Part shown: positions 17,947 to 27,171 of the stretch, one piece after another
Layout of the letters: each line of letters begins with the position of its first letter
Position numbering within the stretch: position 1 is the stretch's first letter
Origin: Methylobacterium isbiliense
GTDB taxonomy: Bacteria > Pseudomonadota > Alphaproteobacteria > Rhizobiales > Beijerinckiaceae
Reading direction: 5' to 3'
Assembly (NCBI RefSeq): GCF_022179325.1
Contig: NZ_BPQQ01000034.1
Span: 124,001 to 188,000 of the forward strand
Length of the DNA: 64,000 bases
Translations under genes and position numbers: made by a program
Notes under the pieces: generated by a model
What the model saw: the letters and a program-made list of their open reading frames with translations, nothing else
What the model was told of the DNA's origin: nothing
Database searches by the model: none

Positions 17947-18180
17947 ATGGCCGGAGAGAAGCCGCACGGCGACAAGACCCACGCCCAGACCATCCGGATC
18001 ATCGAGCACAAGGACGGTCCGAACGTGCCGGCGGGCGGCGGCGCGAAGATCCGCAGCAGCGCCGATCCGCGGCGACCGTCCTCGACGCACCAGGAGAGCC
18101 GCGACCACAACACGCACAACCACCCCGGCCAGGACGGGCACGGCCCGCAGCGGCACGGGCCGGCCGAGGAGAAGTCCTGA
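17947..18180 (+). CDS. small hydrophilic His-rich protein, probable general-stress gene
   Basis: A 77-residue, highly polar protein with no hydrophobic segment; it is rich in His, Gly, Pro and Lys, with its middle and end dominated by HQESRDHNTHNH and GQDGHGPQRHG. It resembles no enzyme family; low-complexity hydrophilic proteins of this sort are often desiccation or stress related. ATG 17947 follows CGGAG. A perfect EcfG promoter upstream supports that it is a real, stress-induced gene. Metal binding through the His cluster is possible but unproved. Confidence 0.65.
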   Translation: MAGEKPHGDKTHAQTIRIIEHKDGPNVPAGGGAKIRSSADPRRPSSTHQESRDHNTHNHPGQDGHGPQRHGPAEEKS

Positions 18181-18191
18181 GGGCGGTTGCG

Positions 18192-18221
18192 GCAGGCCCC
18201 CGCTCTCACCGCAGGGCCTGC
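18192..18221. terminator. hairpin between convergent small stress gene and reductase gene
   Basis: An 8-base-pair stem, GCAGGCCC (18192-18199) with GGGCCTGC (18214-18221), and a 14-base loop lie in the 73-base gap between convergent stops. There is no T tract. Confidence 0.45.
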
Positions 18222-18253
18222 GGGACGCGGCGGCCATGGCGCCGGACGGTGCT

Positions 18254-19261
18254 CTACGCCGCCTGGACGCTCAGGCGCCCGCCCGCCTCACCGAGTCTGC
18301 GGGCAAGGAGCAGCGCGAGCGCGTAGACCGCATCGATGTGCGGGGTGGGGGTGCCGGTGAGGCGGCCGAGTTCGATCACCGAGCCCACCAGCGCCTCCAG
18401 CTCGATCGCGCGGCCCGCCTCCACGTCCTGCAGCATCGAGGTCTTGTGCGCCCCCACCTTCTCGGCTCCGGCGATCCGCTTCTCGATGTCGACCCGGAAG
18501 CTGACGCCGAGCTTGCCCGCCACGTCCTGCGCCTCGCGCATCATCGCGGCGGCGAGCGCGCGGGTCTCGGGAAAGCGGCAGATGTCGACCAGCGTGGCGT
18601 GCGTGAGTGCGCTGATCGGGTTGAAGCTCAGGTTGCCCCACAGCTTCAGCCAGAGCTCCGCCCGGATGTCGCTCGTCACCGGCGCCCGGAAACCCGCCCG
18701 GATCAGCCGCTGCGCCAGGGCCTGCACCCGCGCGCTCGTCTCCCCCGACAGCTCACCCAGGCCGAAGCGCGAGCCCTCCACCACCTGCACCACCCCCGGC
18801 GCGGTGAGCACGGCGGCCGGGTAGACCACGCTGCCGATCACCTGCGCGGGATCGAGCGCAGCGGCGATCAGCCCGCCCGGATCGGCGGTGGTGAGCTGCG
18901 TGCCGGCCAGTTCGCCGCCGTGGCGGTGGAAGTACCACCAGGGGATGCCGTTCTGCATCGTGACCACGACGGTGTCGGGGCCGATGAGGTGGCGCAGATC
19001 CTGGGCGATCGGCCCGACCTGATGGGCCTTGAGGGTGAGGAGCACGACCTCGTGCGGGCCGGCCTCCTGCAGGGAGGCGGGGCAGCGCAGGGTGCGGGTG
19101 TGGAGCTCGCGGCCGTCCTCCTCGATTAGGCGCATTCCGTCGGCCTGGATGGCGGCGCGGTTGGCGCCGCGGGCGATGACGGTGACCGCTTCGCCCGCGG
19201 CGGCCAGCCGCACGCCGAGATAGCCGCCGATGGCACCCGCCCCTACGATCGCGATGCTCAT
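18254..19261 (-). CDS. 2-dehydropantoate 2-reductase family (ketopantoate reductase)
   Basis: A 335-residue NADPH-dependent reductase. The N-terminal Rossmann motif IAIVGAGAIGGYLGVRLA is at 2-20, followed by LKAHQV and MQNGIPWW. The C-terminal helical domain has ELWLKLWGNLSFNPISALTHAT, where the catalytic Lys and Asn of PanE lie, and a late SMLQDVEAGRAIELEALVG helix. PanE reduces ketopantoate to pantoate for CoA synthesis, but many paralogues act on other 2-keto acids. Here it is divergent from a FadR/FCD-type GntR regulator rather than next to panB or panC, so a catabolic role is likelier. ATG 19261 is the start; the longer open frame is a mirror. Confidence 0.88.
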   Translation of the reverse strand: MSIAIVGAGAIGGYLGVRLAAAGEAVTVIARGANRAAIQADGMRLIEEDGRELHTRTLRCPASLQEAGPHEVVLLTLKAHQVGPIAQDLRHLIGPDTVVVTMQNGIPWWYFHRHGGELAGTQLTTADPGGLIAAALDPAQVIGSVVYPAAVLTAPGVVQVVEGSRFGLGELSGETSARVQALAQRLIRAGFRAPVTSDIRAELWLKLWGNLSFNPISALTHATLVDICRFPETRALAAAMMREAQDVAGKLGVSFRVDIEKRIAGAEKVGAHKTSMLQDVEAGRAIELEALVGSVIELGRLTGTPTPHIDAVYALALLLARRLGEAGGRLSVQAA

Positions 19262-19320
19262 GGCGGCCTCACCGGCGCTGGATAGTGCGGCGGGCCTGCG
19301 GCGGCCGCCTGCCGATAGGT

Positions 19321-19330
19321 TGGCATGCCA
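19321..19330. promoter_or_regulatory. palindromic operator TGGCATGCCA (copy 1)
   Basis: A perfect 10-base palindrome, 60 bases upstream of the reductase start on the minus strand. It resembles the TGGTATACCA core bound by FCD-type GntR regulators of the UxuR/ExuR kind. The 417-base gap 19262-19678 has reduced G+C and holds no gene that I can support, only this site, a second copy, and a 6-base-pair hairpin CCGGAC-CAAA-GTCCGG at 19358-19373. Confidence 0.5.
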
Positions 19331-19487
19331 CATACCAGATATCAAGGCGGGAACGTCCCGGACCAAAGTCCGGATGGCTCGGGTCCGGTCGCAAGATATG
19401 GCGTAGTCCCAGAAAACAGGGATAATGTGGGCTGGTCGCGGACACGCAGCCGGAGACCGGGCCTGCGGATAACCGCCAAGCACAGGC

Positions 19488-19497
19488 TGGCATACCA
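19488..19497. promoter_or_regulatory. palindromic operator TGGCATACCA (copy 2)
   Basis: This near copy of the site at 19321 differs by one base. The two centres are 167 bases apart, close to 16 helical turns, which would allow looping by a dimer of dimers. It lies 180 bases upstream of the GntR gene. Confidence 0.5.
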
Positions 19498-19678
19498 CCA
19501 CGATCTGCCTTATGTGGTTCTGCGGAAGATCCGGCGGGCCGGGGTCGAAAGCGTGGGCGGTCACCCGGTGCGGCGCAAGCCGTCTTGGCGGTGCAGACCG
19601 GGCCGCGGTCCCGGGCAGGCAAGGTTCGCGTCGCCCGTGGCAGAGCCGGGCGGTGCCTCGAAGCGTTCAGGTGGTACG

Positions 19679-20371
19679 ATGGCGAGCGACAAGAGCTTCG
19701 CGGTGAAACCGATCGTGACCAATTCGAGCCTGCGTACGCTGGCGTACGAGGCCTTGAAGTCGGCCATCACCAACATGGACATCTACAGCAGCGACGAGGA
19801 GATCCGGCTCGACGAGCGCAAGCTGTCGCAGGATCTCGGGGTCAGCCGCACGCCGGTGCGCGAGGCCCTGACGGTGCTGGAGCAGGAGGGCTTCGTCCGG
19901 TCCGAGCCGCGCCGCGGCGTGTTCATCGTCAAGAAGACCAAGCGCGAGATCATCGGCATGGTCCATGCCTGGGCCGGGCTGGAGAGCATGGCGGCGCGCC
20001 TCGCCTGCACGCGCGCCACGGATGCCGACCTGCGCTCGCTGCGCCAGACCTTCCCGGAATTCTTCCTCGACGCGCCGGCCGAGCATCTCACCGAGTATTC
20101 GGACGCCAACATCCGCTTCCATCAGAAGATCATCTCGCTCGGCCAATGCGAGGTGATCCAGGGGCTGGCGAGCAACCTCCTCATCCACGTGCGGGGCATC
20201 CGCAACATCGCCCTCACGCAGGGCAACCGGGCCTCGAAGTCGATCCAGGAGCACGTCCAGATCATCGCGGCCCTGGAGGCCCGCGACGCCGCCCTGGCCG
20301 AGCGCTTGGTGCGCGACCACGCTCTCGGCCTCGCCGAGCACGTCGAGACATTCGGCGACTTTCTGGCCTGA
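19679..20371 (+). CDS. GntR-family transcriptional regulator, FadR/FCD subfamily
   Basis: A 230-residue regulator. The winged helix-turn-helix spans ~15-85 with LRTLAYEALKSAI, then DERKLSQDLGVSRTPVREAL and LEQEGFVRSEPRRGVFIV. An all-helical FCD ligand domain spans ~90-225, with the conserved metal-ligand pattern (SDANIRFHQKII, VRGIRNIAL, QEHVQIIAALEARD). FCD regulators usually respond to carboxylic acids through a bound metal. ATG 19679 follows AGGTGG, and the upstream open frame lacks conservation. It is divergent from the ketopantoate-reductase-family gene across a gap with two TGGCATRCCA palindromes, so it probably controls that gene and itself. Confidence 0.92.
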   Translation: MASDKSFAVKPIVTNSSLRTLAYEALKSAITNMDIYSSDEEIRLDERKLSQDLGVSRTPVREALTVLEQEGFVRSEPRRGVFIVKKTKREIIGMVHAWAGLESMAARLACTRATDADLRSLRQTFPEFFLDAPAEHLTEYSDANIRFHQKIISLGQCEVIQGLASNLLIHVRGIRNIALTQGNRASKSIQEHVQIIAALEARDAALAERLVRDHALGLAEHVETFGDFLA

Positions 20372-20398
20372 AAGCCACCACCGGCCCGTGTTCGATCC

Positions 20399-20482
20399 TC
20401 AGTGCAGATAGCCGAGGAAGAACAGGATCAGGATGATCGGCAGCGGAATACCGATCAGCCACAGGAGACCACCTTTCAGCAT
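20399..20482 (-). CDS. 27-residue single-helix membrane microprotein
   Basis: A short frame read directly from the DNA encodes 27 residues that start MLKGGLLWLIGIPLPIILIL and end FFLGYLH. It is almost one transmembrane helix with a central GIPLP break. A GGAGA ribosome binding site lies nine bases before the ATG (reading the minus strand: GGAGAACGATAAG-ATG). The codons are GC-biased like real genes here. It sits alone between the convergent GntR gene and the cytochrome b561 gene. Function unknown; the composition and the ribosome binding site support translation. Confidence 0.65.
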   Translation of the reverse strand: MLKGGLLWLIGIPLPIILILFFLGYLH

Positions 20483-20554
20483 CTTATCGTTCTCCGATCC
20501 GAATCCAGTGACCGGAGAGCAACGACGAGCCGACATTGGAGTTCCACGCAGGGG

Positions 20555-21097
20555 TCAGACGCGGCCGTGGCCCGGCAGCATCCGACGCAGGGTGCCGTCG
20601 CGGCGGATCAGGTGGTGATGCAGCGCCGCCGCCGCGTGGATGAGCGCCAGGAAGACCAGCAGGAAGGCGGCGAGCTTGTGCACGCCCAGGATCCGCTCGC
20701 CCACCGGCATGCCCCCCGAGATCGGCAGCGTCAGCGAGACGAGGCCGAACCAGTTCACGGGCGCGCAGCAGGCCGAGGTGCCCGCCCAGCCGAGCAGCGG
20801 CACGAGCAGGATCAGACCATAGAGCGCCGCGTGCGACGCGTGGGCCGCCCGCCGCTGCCAGGCGGGAATGCCCGCCTCCAGCTCCGGCGCGCCGCGCGAC
20901 AGGCGCACCAGGATGCGGGCCAGCACCAGCGCCAGCACCGTGAGCCCGAAGGACTTGTGCAGTTCGTAGAGCCGGTTCTGGAGGTCGCCCTCGCCGAGAT
21001 TCACCATCGTGATCGCCACCAGCACCAGCCCGGCGATCAGCACCGCGACGACCCAGTGCAGGGCCTTCTGCGTGGACGAGTAGTGGGTGGGCGTCAT
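20555..21097 (-). CDS. cytochrome b561 family protein
   Basis: A 180-residue inner-membrane di-heme b-type cytochrome with four helices. Heme-ligand histidines appear in QKALHWVVAVL (helix 1), YELHKSFGLTVL (helix 2), and in the last helices LGVHKLAAFLLVFLALIHAAAALHHH. Bacterial members pass electrons between the quinone pool and periplasmic acceptors, including superoxide. ATG 21097 follows a strong GGAGG. It ends 11 bases after the RibD-like gene in the same direction, so the two are probably co-transcribed. No partner YceI protein is visible here. Confidence 0.92.
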   Translation of the reverse strand: MTPTHYSSTQKALHWVVAVLIAGLVLVAITMVNLGEGDLQNRLYELHKSFGLTVLALVLARILVRLSRGAPELEAGIPAWQRRAAHASHAALYGLILLVPLLGWAGTSACCAPVNWFGLVSLTLPISGGMPVGERILGVHKLAAFLLVFLALIHAAAALHHHLIRRDGTLRRMLPGHGRV

Positions 21098-21108
21098 CGG
21101 CTCCTCCG

Positions 21109-21873
21109 TCAGGCGTCGGCGCAGCGGCGCAGGTCGCAGTCGAACAGCACGTCCCCGTCGCAGAGCAGGTAGCTGCGCGTGAGCGGGCGCATCGCCTCGC
21201 GCAGGGCCTCGATCGGGCGCAGGTCGAGGCCGGGGCGCCCCGAGCCCATCAGCAGCGGCGCCACCATGACGTGCAGCCGGTCGATGGCCCCTGCGTCGAT
21301 GAAGGCCGAGACCGTCCGCGCCCCGCCCTCGATCAGGATGCGGCTGAAGCCCAGGCGCCCGAGCGCGGCCACCACCGCGCCGGGCGGAAAGGCACCGGGG
21401 GCGGCGATGCGCACGGCCTCCGCGCCCTCCGGCACCCGGGTCTCCGGGCGGCAGACCACGATCCGGCGCACGCCGTCGTCGCGCAGCACCTGCGCGCAGG
21501 CGGGGATGCGTCCCGCCGGATCGAGGACGACCCGGGCCGGGCTGCGGCCGGCCACCCGGCGCACCGTCAGCAGGGGATCGTCGGCCAGCACCGTGCCGAT
21601 CCCGACCACGATCGCATCGACATGCGCGCGCAGCCGGTGCAGGTGGTCGAGGGCCGCGTCGCGGTTGATGTATTTCGAATCCCCCGACAGGGTGGCGATT
21701 CGCCCATCGAGGGATTGACCAAGCTGGGCAATCACGAAAGGTTGATCGGGGGAACCGGCCGCCAGGGGCGAGAAAAGAGCGGTGGCGACCCCATCTGACG
21801 CCGCGTCCGCCCCGCGCGTTCCGCAAGGACGTGCGGGCAGGCGCCCGTCGTCGTACACCACCCCGGCCTTCAT
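21109..21873 (-). CDS. RibD-type reductase domain protein (pyrimidine reductase/dihydrofolate reductase fold)
   Basis: A 254-residue protein carrying the reductase half of riboflavin enzyme RibD without the deaminase half. Motifs: FVIAQLGQSLDGRIAT, VGIGTVLADDPLLTVR, ARVVLDPAGRIP, and RILIEGGARTVSAFIDAGAIDRLHVMVAPLLMGSG. This domain reduces the ribose ring of the riboflavin precursor with NADPH. An in-frame ATG at 21909 exists, but ATG 21873 has GGGAG eight bases upstream and fits conservation. It is divergent, 51 bases away, from the GTP cyclohydrolase II gene, which supports a flavin or flavin-like role. A stand-alone reductase of another pterin or pyrimidine substrate is the alternative. 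Confidence 0.85.
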   Translation of the reverse strand: MKAGVVYDDGRLPARPCGTRGADAASDGVATALFSPLAAGSPDQPFVIAQLGQSLDGRIATLSGDSKYINRDAALDHLHRLRAHVDAIVVGIGTVLADDPLLTVRRVAGRSPARVVLDPAGRIPACAQVLRDDGVRRIVVCRPETRVPEGAEAVRIAAPGAFPPGAVVAALGRLGFSRILIEGGARTVSAFIDAGAIDRLHVMVAPLLMGSGRPGLDLRPIEALREAMRPLTRSYLLCDGDVLFDCDLRRCADA

Positions 21874-21924
21874 CACGATCTCCCGACGCGGTTTCGTCCC
21901 GGGCGGCATGTCCTAGGATTGCTC

Positions 21925-23040
21925 ATGTCCTTCGTTGTGAATGTAGAAGAGCGGCACCGCCGCGAACAGGTGGAGGTCGAGCGCGCCGTCGCCGAGATGC
22001 GCGCGGGTCGTCCCGTGGCGATCCTGGACGACAGGACGATCCTCGCCGTCTCGGCCGAGGCGATCGACACCGCGCGCTTGGCGGGTCCGCTGGCGGGCCT
22101 GCCGGACTCGGGCGCGCGCCTGATCCTGCCGGCGCCGCGCCTGCGCCGGATCGGCCTCGCCACCCGCTTCGAGGCGGGCGCCATCGCGCTGCCGGTCCTC
22201 GATCCGGAGCGGATCGCCGCGCTCGCCCTGAAGGTCGACGGCCGCATCGACGCCCCGGTGGCCCCGGCCGGGCGGGCGGACGCGGTCGCCCTCGAACTCG
22301 CGCGGCTGGCGCAGGTGCTCCCCGCCGTGGTGGTGGTGCCGGTCGCCGCCGTGCCCGAGGGCACGCTCGCCGTCGTGCCCGGCGCCGTCGAGGCGTTTCG
22401 CACCCGGCAGGCCGCCACGCTCGCCATCGTCAGCCGCGCGCCGGTTCCCCTCGACGGGGCGCCCGAGACCGAGTTCGTGGTCTTCCGCGGCGGCGAAGGC
22501 CTGCGCGACCAAGTGGCGGTGGTGGTCGGGCGGCCGGACCTCACGCAGCCGGTGGCGGTGCGGATCCACTCGGCCTGCCTGACGGGCGACCTGTTCGGCT
22601 CGCTGAAATGCGATTGCGGCGACCAGCTGCGCGGCACCGCGCGCTGGATGGCAGAGCACGGCGGCGGCATCATCCTGTACCTCGACCAGGAGGGGCGGGG
22701 GAACGGCCTCGCGAACAAGATCCGCGCCTATGCGCTGCAGGCCAAGGGCTTCGACACCTACGCGGCCGACGAGGTTCTGGGCTTCGGCCTCGACCAGCGC
22801 CGGTTCGACTTCGCCGCCGCGATGCTGCGCCACCTCGGCGTCGCGGCGGTGCGGGTGCTGAGCAACAACCCCGAGAAGGTCGCGGCGCTCGCGGCCGCGG
22901 GCATCACCGTGACGGGCGAGCAGCGGGCGCTCGGCCGGGTGACGCCCGAGAACCTGCGCTACCTCGCCGCCAAGCGCGACGTCGCCGGCCACGCCCTCGA
23001 CCTCGACGCCTTCGCCTGCCTGGCGATCACCGAGCCGTAA
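21925..23040 (+). CDS. ribA: GTP cyclohydrolase II with N-terminal RibB-like remnant
   Basis: A 371-residue protein. The C-terminal ~190 residues are a complete GTP cyclohydrolase II: zinc ligands Cys218, Cys229 and Cys231 (CLTGDLFGSLKCDC), LDQEGRGNGLANKI, a GFGLDQRRFDF loop and the NNPEKVAAL motif. It opens GTP to 2,5-diamino-6-ribosylamino-pyrimidinone phosphate, the start of riboflavin synthesis. The first ~170 residues begin like DHBP synthase (EMRAGRPVAILDDRT) but lack its acidic and His active-site loops, so the domain is probably a non-catalytic relic. ATG 21925 is the start. It shares a short divergent promoter with the RibD-type reductase. Confidence 0.93.
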   Translation: MSFVVNVEERHRREQVEVERAVAEMRAGRPVAILDDRTILAVSAEAIDTARLAGPLAGLPDSGARLILPAPRLRRIGLATRFEAGAIALPVLDPERIAALALKVDGRIDAPVAPAGRADAVALELARLAQVLPAVVVVPVAAVPEGTLAVVPGAVEAFRTRQAATLAIVSRAPVPLDGAPETEFVVFRGGEGLRDQVAVVVGRPDLTQPVAVRIHSACLTGDLFGSLKCDCGDQLRGTARWMAEHGGGIILYLDQEGRGNGLANKIRAYALQAKGFDTYAADEVLGFGLDQRRFDFAAAMLRHLGVAAVRVLSNNPEKVAALAAAGITVTGEQRALGRVTPENLRYLAAKRDVAGHALDLDAFACLAITEP

Positions 23041-24735
<1,695 letters not shown>

Positions 24736-24746
24736 GGAGTGGCGCG

Positions 24747-24920
24747 ATGCCGGATCCGACGATCAGGGATCTCGACGAGGCGGCGCGCAACCTCATCCGC
24801 CTCGGCCTGCTCCACGACGTGGAGGGGCGGGTGGCGGTCGCCGACGGCATCCGCGCCAGGACGAAGGATCCGGTGGAGGGCAGCACGGACATCATCCGGC
24901 GCAGGCGGGACGCCGTGTGA
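24747..24920 (+). pseudogene. degenerate VapB/FitA-like antitoxin remnant
   Basis: A 57-residue frame beginning MPDPTIRDLDEAARNL. The first dozen residues match the ribbon-helix-helix start of FitA/VapB antitoxins (pattern TIRNLDE), but the helix region that should follow (the RSMEEE-type segment) is absent and the rest does not fit the family. A good GAGGAG ribosome binding site is kept. Its stop overlaps a PIN-domain fragment (GTGA), the usual VapBC arrangement. I read it as an eroded antitoxin; a short unrelated gene is the alternative. Confidence 0.45.
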
Positions 24921-25063
24921 TCGTCGTCTCCGTCGCGGCCGCCGAGCGCTGGAACGTGCCGCTCGTCACCGCCGATGCCCGTCTCGCGGCCGCCCTCGCG
25001 TTCACCCCCTGGCGCGCCCGCGTCACCCTGCTGCGCGACTGGCGCGACAGCGGAGAGCCGTGA
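24917..25063 (+). pseudogene. C-terminal fragment of a VapC-type PIN toxin
   Basis: A 48-residue frame from GTG 24917. The piece AAAERWNVPLVTADARLAAAL is the C-terminal core of PIN domains, where TADARL carries a conserved acidic residue. The N-terminal half with the first aspartates is missing, so it cannot be an active ribonuclease. It is joined directly to the antitoxin remnant, which suggests an internal deletion that removed the end of vapB and most of vapC. Confidence 0.55.
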
Positions 25064-25070
25064 GCCCGCG

Positions 25071-25499
25071 ATGAGCATCCAGGCCGTCCTCGCCCCCGTC
25101 TTCGTCCAGGTTCTGCTGACCTTCTGGCTCCTGATCTGGACCGGGCGGGCGCGCTTCGCGGCGGCGCGGGCCGGCGCCGTCAGGGTCGGGGACATCGCGC
25201 TCGGGCAGCGCAGCTGGCCCGCGCCCGTGCAGCAGGTCTCGAACGCCTTCGCCAACCAGTTCGAGCTGCCGGTGCTGTTCTACGCGCTCACCGCGCTGGC
25301 GCTGCTCACGCGCAAGGCCGACCTCGCCTTCGTGGTCATGGCCTGGATCTTCGTGCTCACCCGCATCGGCCATGCGGCGGTCTACGTCACCACCAACACG
25401 GTGATGCGCCGATTCCAGGTCTTCCTGGCCGGGGCGCTGGTGCTGATGGCGATGTGGCTGGTCTTCGCGGCACGAATCCTCCTCGCGCCGGCGGCGTGA
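25071..25499 (+). CDS. MAPEG family membrane protein
   Basis: A 142-residue inner-membrane protein with four predicted helices. The MAPEG pattern is visible as ALGQRSWPAPVQQVSNAFANQFELPVLFYAL: a basic loop, then the FxNxxE-type segment that binds glutathione in the eicosanoid/glutathione enzymes. Later RIGHAAVYVTTNTVMRRFQVFLAG fits the third and fourth helices. Bacterial members are mostly uncharacterised, some with glutathione transferase activity. ATG 25071 lies 8 bases after the PIN fragment. It is convergent with a small lipoprotein gene. Confidence 0.85.
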   Translation: MSIQAVLAPVFVQVLLTFWLLIWTGRARFAAARAGAVRVGDIALGQRSWPAPVQQVSNAFANQFELPVLFYALTALALLTRKADLAFVVMAWIFVLTRIGHAAVYVTTNTVMRRFQVFLAGALVLMAMWLVFAARILLAPAA

Positions 25500-25514
25500 G
25501 GAGGACGACGGGCC

Positions 25515-25676
25515 TCAGCGGCGCGGCGGGCGCGGCGCGCCGGTTTCGAGCTGCGTCTTGGCGTCGTAGGGCCGGGGCGGGGGCGGCGTGAGGTCCGGCG
25601 CGGGGGCCGGCGCCGTGGCGCAGGCGGCGAGCGCCAGGAGCAGGCCCGCCAGGACGAGGGACGAGAGCGGCGACAT
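25515..25676 (-). CDS. small proline-rich lipoprotein
   Basis: A 53-residue precursor. The signal sequence SPLSSLVLAGLLLALAAC ends in the lipobox LAAC (Cys19), so the mature 35-residue peptide would be anchored by lipid. The mature part is ATAPAPAPDLTPPPPRPYD, proline-rich and disordered, ending with basic residues. ATG 25676 has GGGAG about eleven bases upstream. The open frame extends far upstream on this strand but that part mirrors the RsmB-like gene. Function unknown; such peptides often sit at the cell envelope. Confidence 0.7.
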   Translation of the reverse strand: MSPLSSLVLAGLLLALAACATAPAPAPDLTPPPPRPYDAKTQLETGAPRPPRR

Positions 25677-25784
25677 GGATGGGAAACTCCCGGATGGGGA
25701 TCGGCACCGCGGTGTCGCGGCGCATGAGGCCGAAAGCTTGGCCGTGATGGGCCGGGACGCCGGCGCAAGCGTGGCGGTTTCGCG

Positions 25785-27053
25785 ATGACGCCCGCCGCCC
25801 GTCTCTCCGCCGCCATCGAGGTGCTGGCCGACCTCGCGGCGCGCCGCCGCCCCGTGGCCGACGCGCTCAAGGATTGGGGTCTCGCCCACCGCTTCGCCGG
25901 CTCGGGCGACCGGGCGGCGATCGCCAGCCTCGTCTACGACGCCCTGCGCCGCCGGGCCTCGGCCGCCTGGATCATGGGCGAGGACACGCCGCGCGCAGTC
26001 CTGATCGGAACCTTGCGCCTGCAGCGGGGCCTCGCCGGGCCGACCATCGCGGGCCTGTTCACGGGAGAGCGCTTCGCCCCCCCTCCCCTCTCGGAAGACG
26101 AGCGCGCCCGCCTCGACACCGCCACGCTGGCCGATGCGCCGCCCCACGTCGCGGGCGACGTGCCGGACTGGGTGCTGCCCTCGCTCGCCCGCAGCCTCGG
26201 CGACGATCTCCTGCCGGAGCTGAAGGCGCTGGCGCGCCGCGCGCCCCTGGACATCCGGGCCAATACCCTCAAGGTCGACCGCGAGCAGGTGCGCGCGGCG
26301 CTCGCGCACCTCGCCCCCGCGCCGACGCCGCACGCCCCCCACGGCCTGCGGCTGCCGGTGCCCGAGGACGGGCGCGGGCCGGCCCTGCACGTCGAGCCGG
26401 AATTCCTGGAGGGCTGGTTCGAGATCCAGGACGAGGGCTCGCAGCTCGCCGCCGGCTGGGCCGGGGCGCGGCCGGGCGAGACGGTGGTCGACCTCTGCGC
26501 CGGCGGCGGCGGCAAGACCCTGGCGCTCGCGGCCGCGATGGGCAACGAGGGCCGGCTCGTCGCCACCGACGGCGACCCGCGCCGCCTCGCGCCGATCCAC
26601 GAGCGGCTGCGCCGGGCGGGCGCCCGGGCCGAGGTGCGCACCCCGCGGGGCGGGCGCGCGGCCCCGGACCTGCTGGCGGACCTCGACGGCGCCGCCGACC
26701 TCGTCCTGGTGGACGCGCCCTGCACGGGCTCCGGCACGTGGCGCCGCAACCCGGACGCCAAGTGGCGCCTGCGCCCCGGCAGCCTCGCGACGCGGCAGGC
26801 CGAGCAGACGACGGTGCTCGACCGCGCGGCGCGGCTGCTCAAGCCGGGGGGCCGCCTCGTCTACGTCACCTGCTCGCTGCTGCCGGAGGAGAACGACGAC
26901 GCCGTGACGGGCCTGCTCGGGCGCCGGGCGGACCTCGCCGCGGCGCCCCTCGGCCTCGCCGCCCCGGTCCGCCGGACGAGCCACGGCGTCCAGATGTCGC
27001 CCGCCCTGACCGGCACGGACGGATTCTACGTCGCGGTGCTGGCCCGCCGCTGA
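25785..27053 (+). CDS. RsmB/NOP-type RNA cytosine-C5 methyltransferase
   Basis: A 422-residue S-adenosylmethionine-dependent RNA m5C methyltransferase. The N-terminal region (~1-140) replaces the NusB-like domain; motif I is VVDLCAGGGGKTLALAAAM, motif IV VDAPCTGSGTWRRNPDAKW and motif VI YVTCSLLPEEND. The two catalytic cysteines of the family (in PCTGSG and TCS) are both present. Residue EIQDEGSQLAA precedes the SAM site as in RsmB. RsmB itself methylates 16S rRNA C967; alphaproteobacteria carry several paralogues, so the target is not certain. It has ATG 25785 and stands between unrelated genes. Confidence 0.93.
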   Translation: MTPAARLSAAIEVLADLAARRRPVADALKDWGLAHRFAGSGDRAAIASLVYDALRRRASAAWIMGEDTPRAVLIGTLRLQRGLAGPTIAGLFTGERFAPPPLSEDERARLDTATLADAPPHVAGDVPDWVLPSLARSLGDDLLPELKALARRAPLDIRANTLKVDREQVRAALAHLAPAPTPHAPHGLRLPVPEDGRGPALHVEPEFLEGWFEIQDEGSQLAAGWAGARPGETVVDLCAGGGGKTLALAAAMGNEGRLVATDGDPRRLAPIHERLRRAGARAEVRTPRGGRAAPDLLADLDGAADLVLVDAPCTGSGTWRRNPDAKWRLRPGSLATRQAEQTTVLDRAARLLKPGGRLVYVTCSLLPEENDDAVTGLLGRRADLAAAPLGLAAPVRRTSHGVQMSPALTGTDGFYVAVLARR

Positions 27054-27171
27054 GCCATCCGCCCGCGGCATGCGGATGCGCGAGGGGCCGCGCACCCCGA
27101 TTCGGCTGCGCGACTGGACAAGCTCGCCCCGCAATGGTTCAGGGTCGGCAGGGCACTCGGAACGACCGGAC

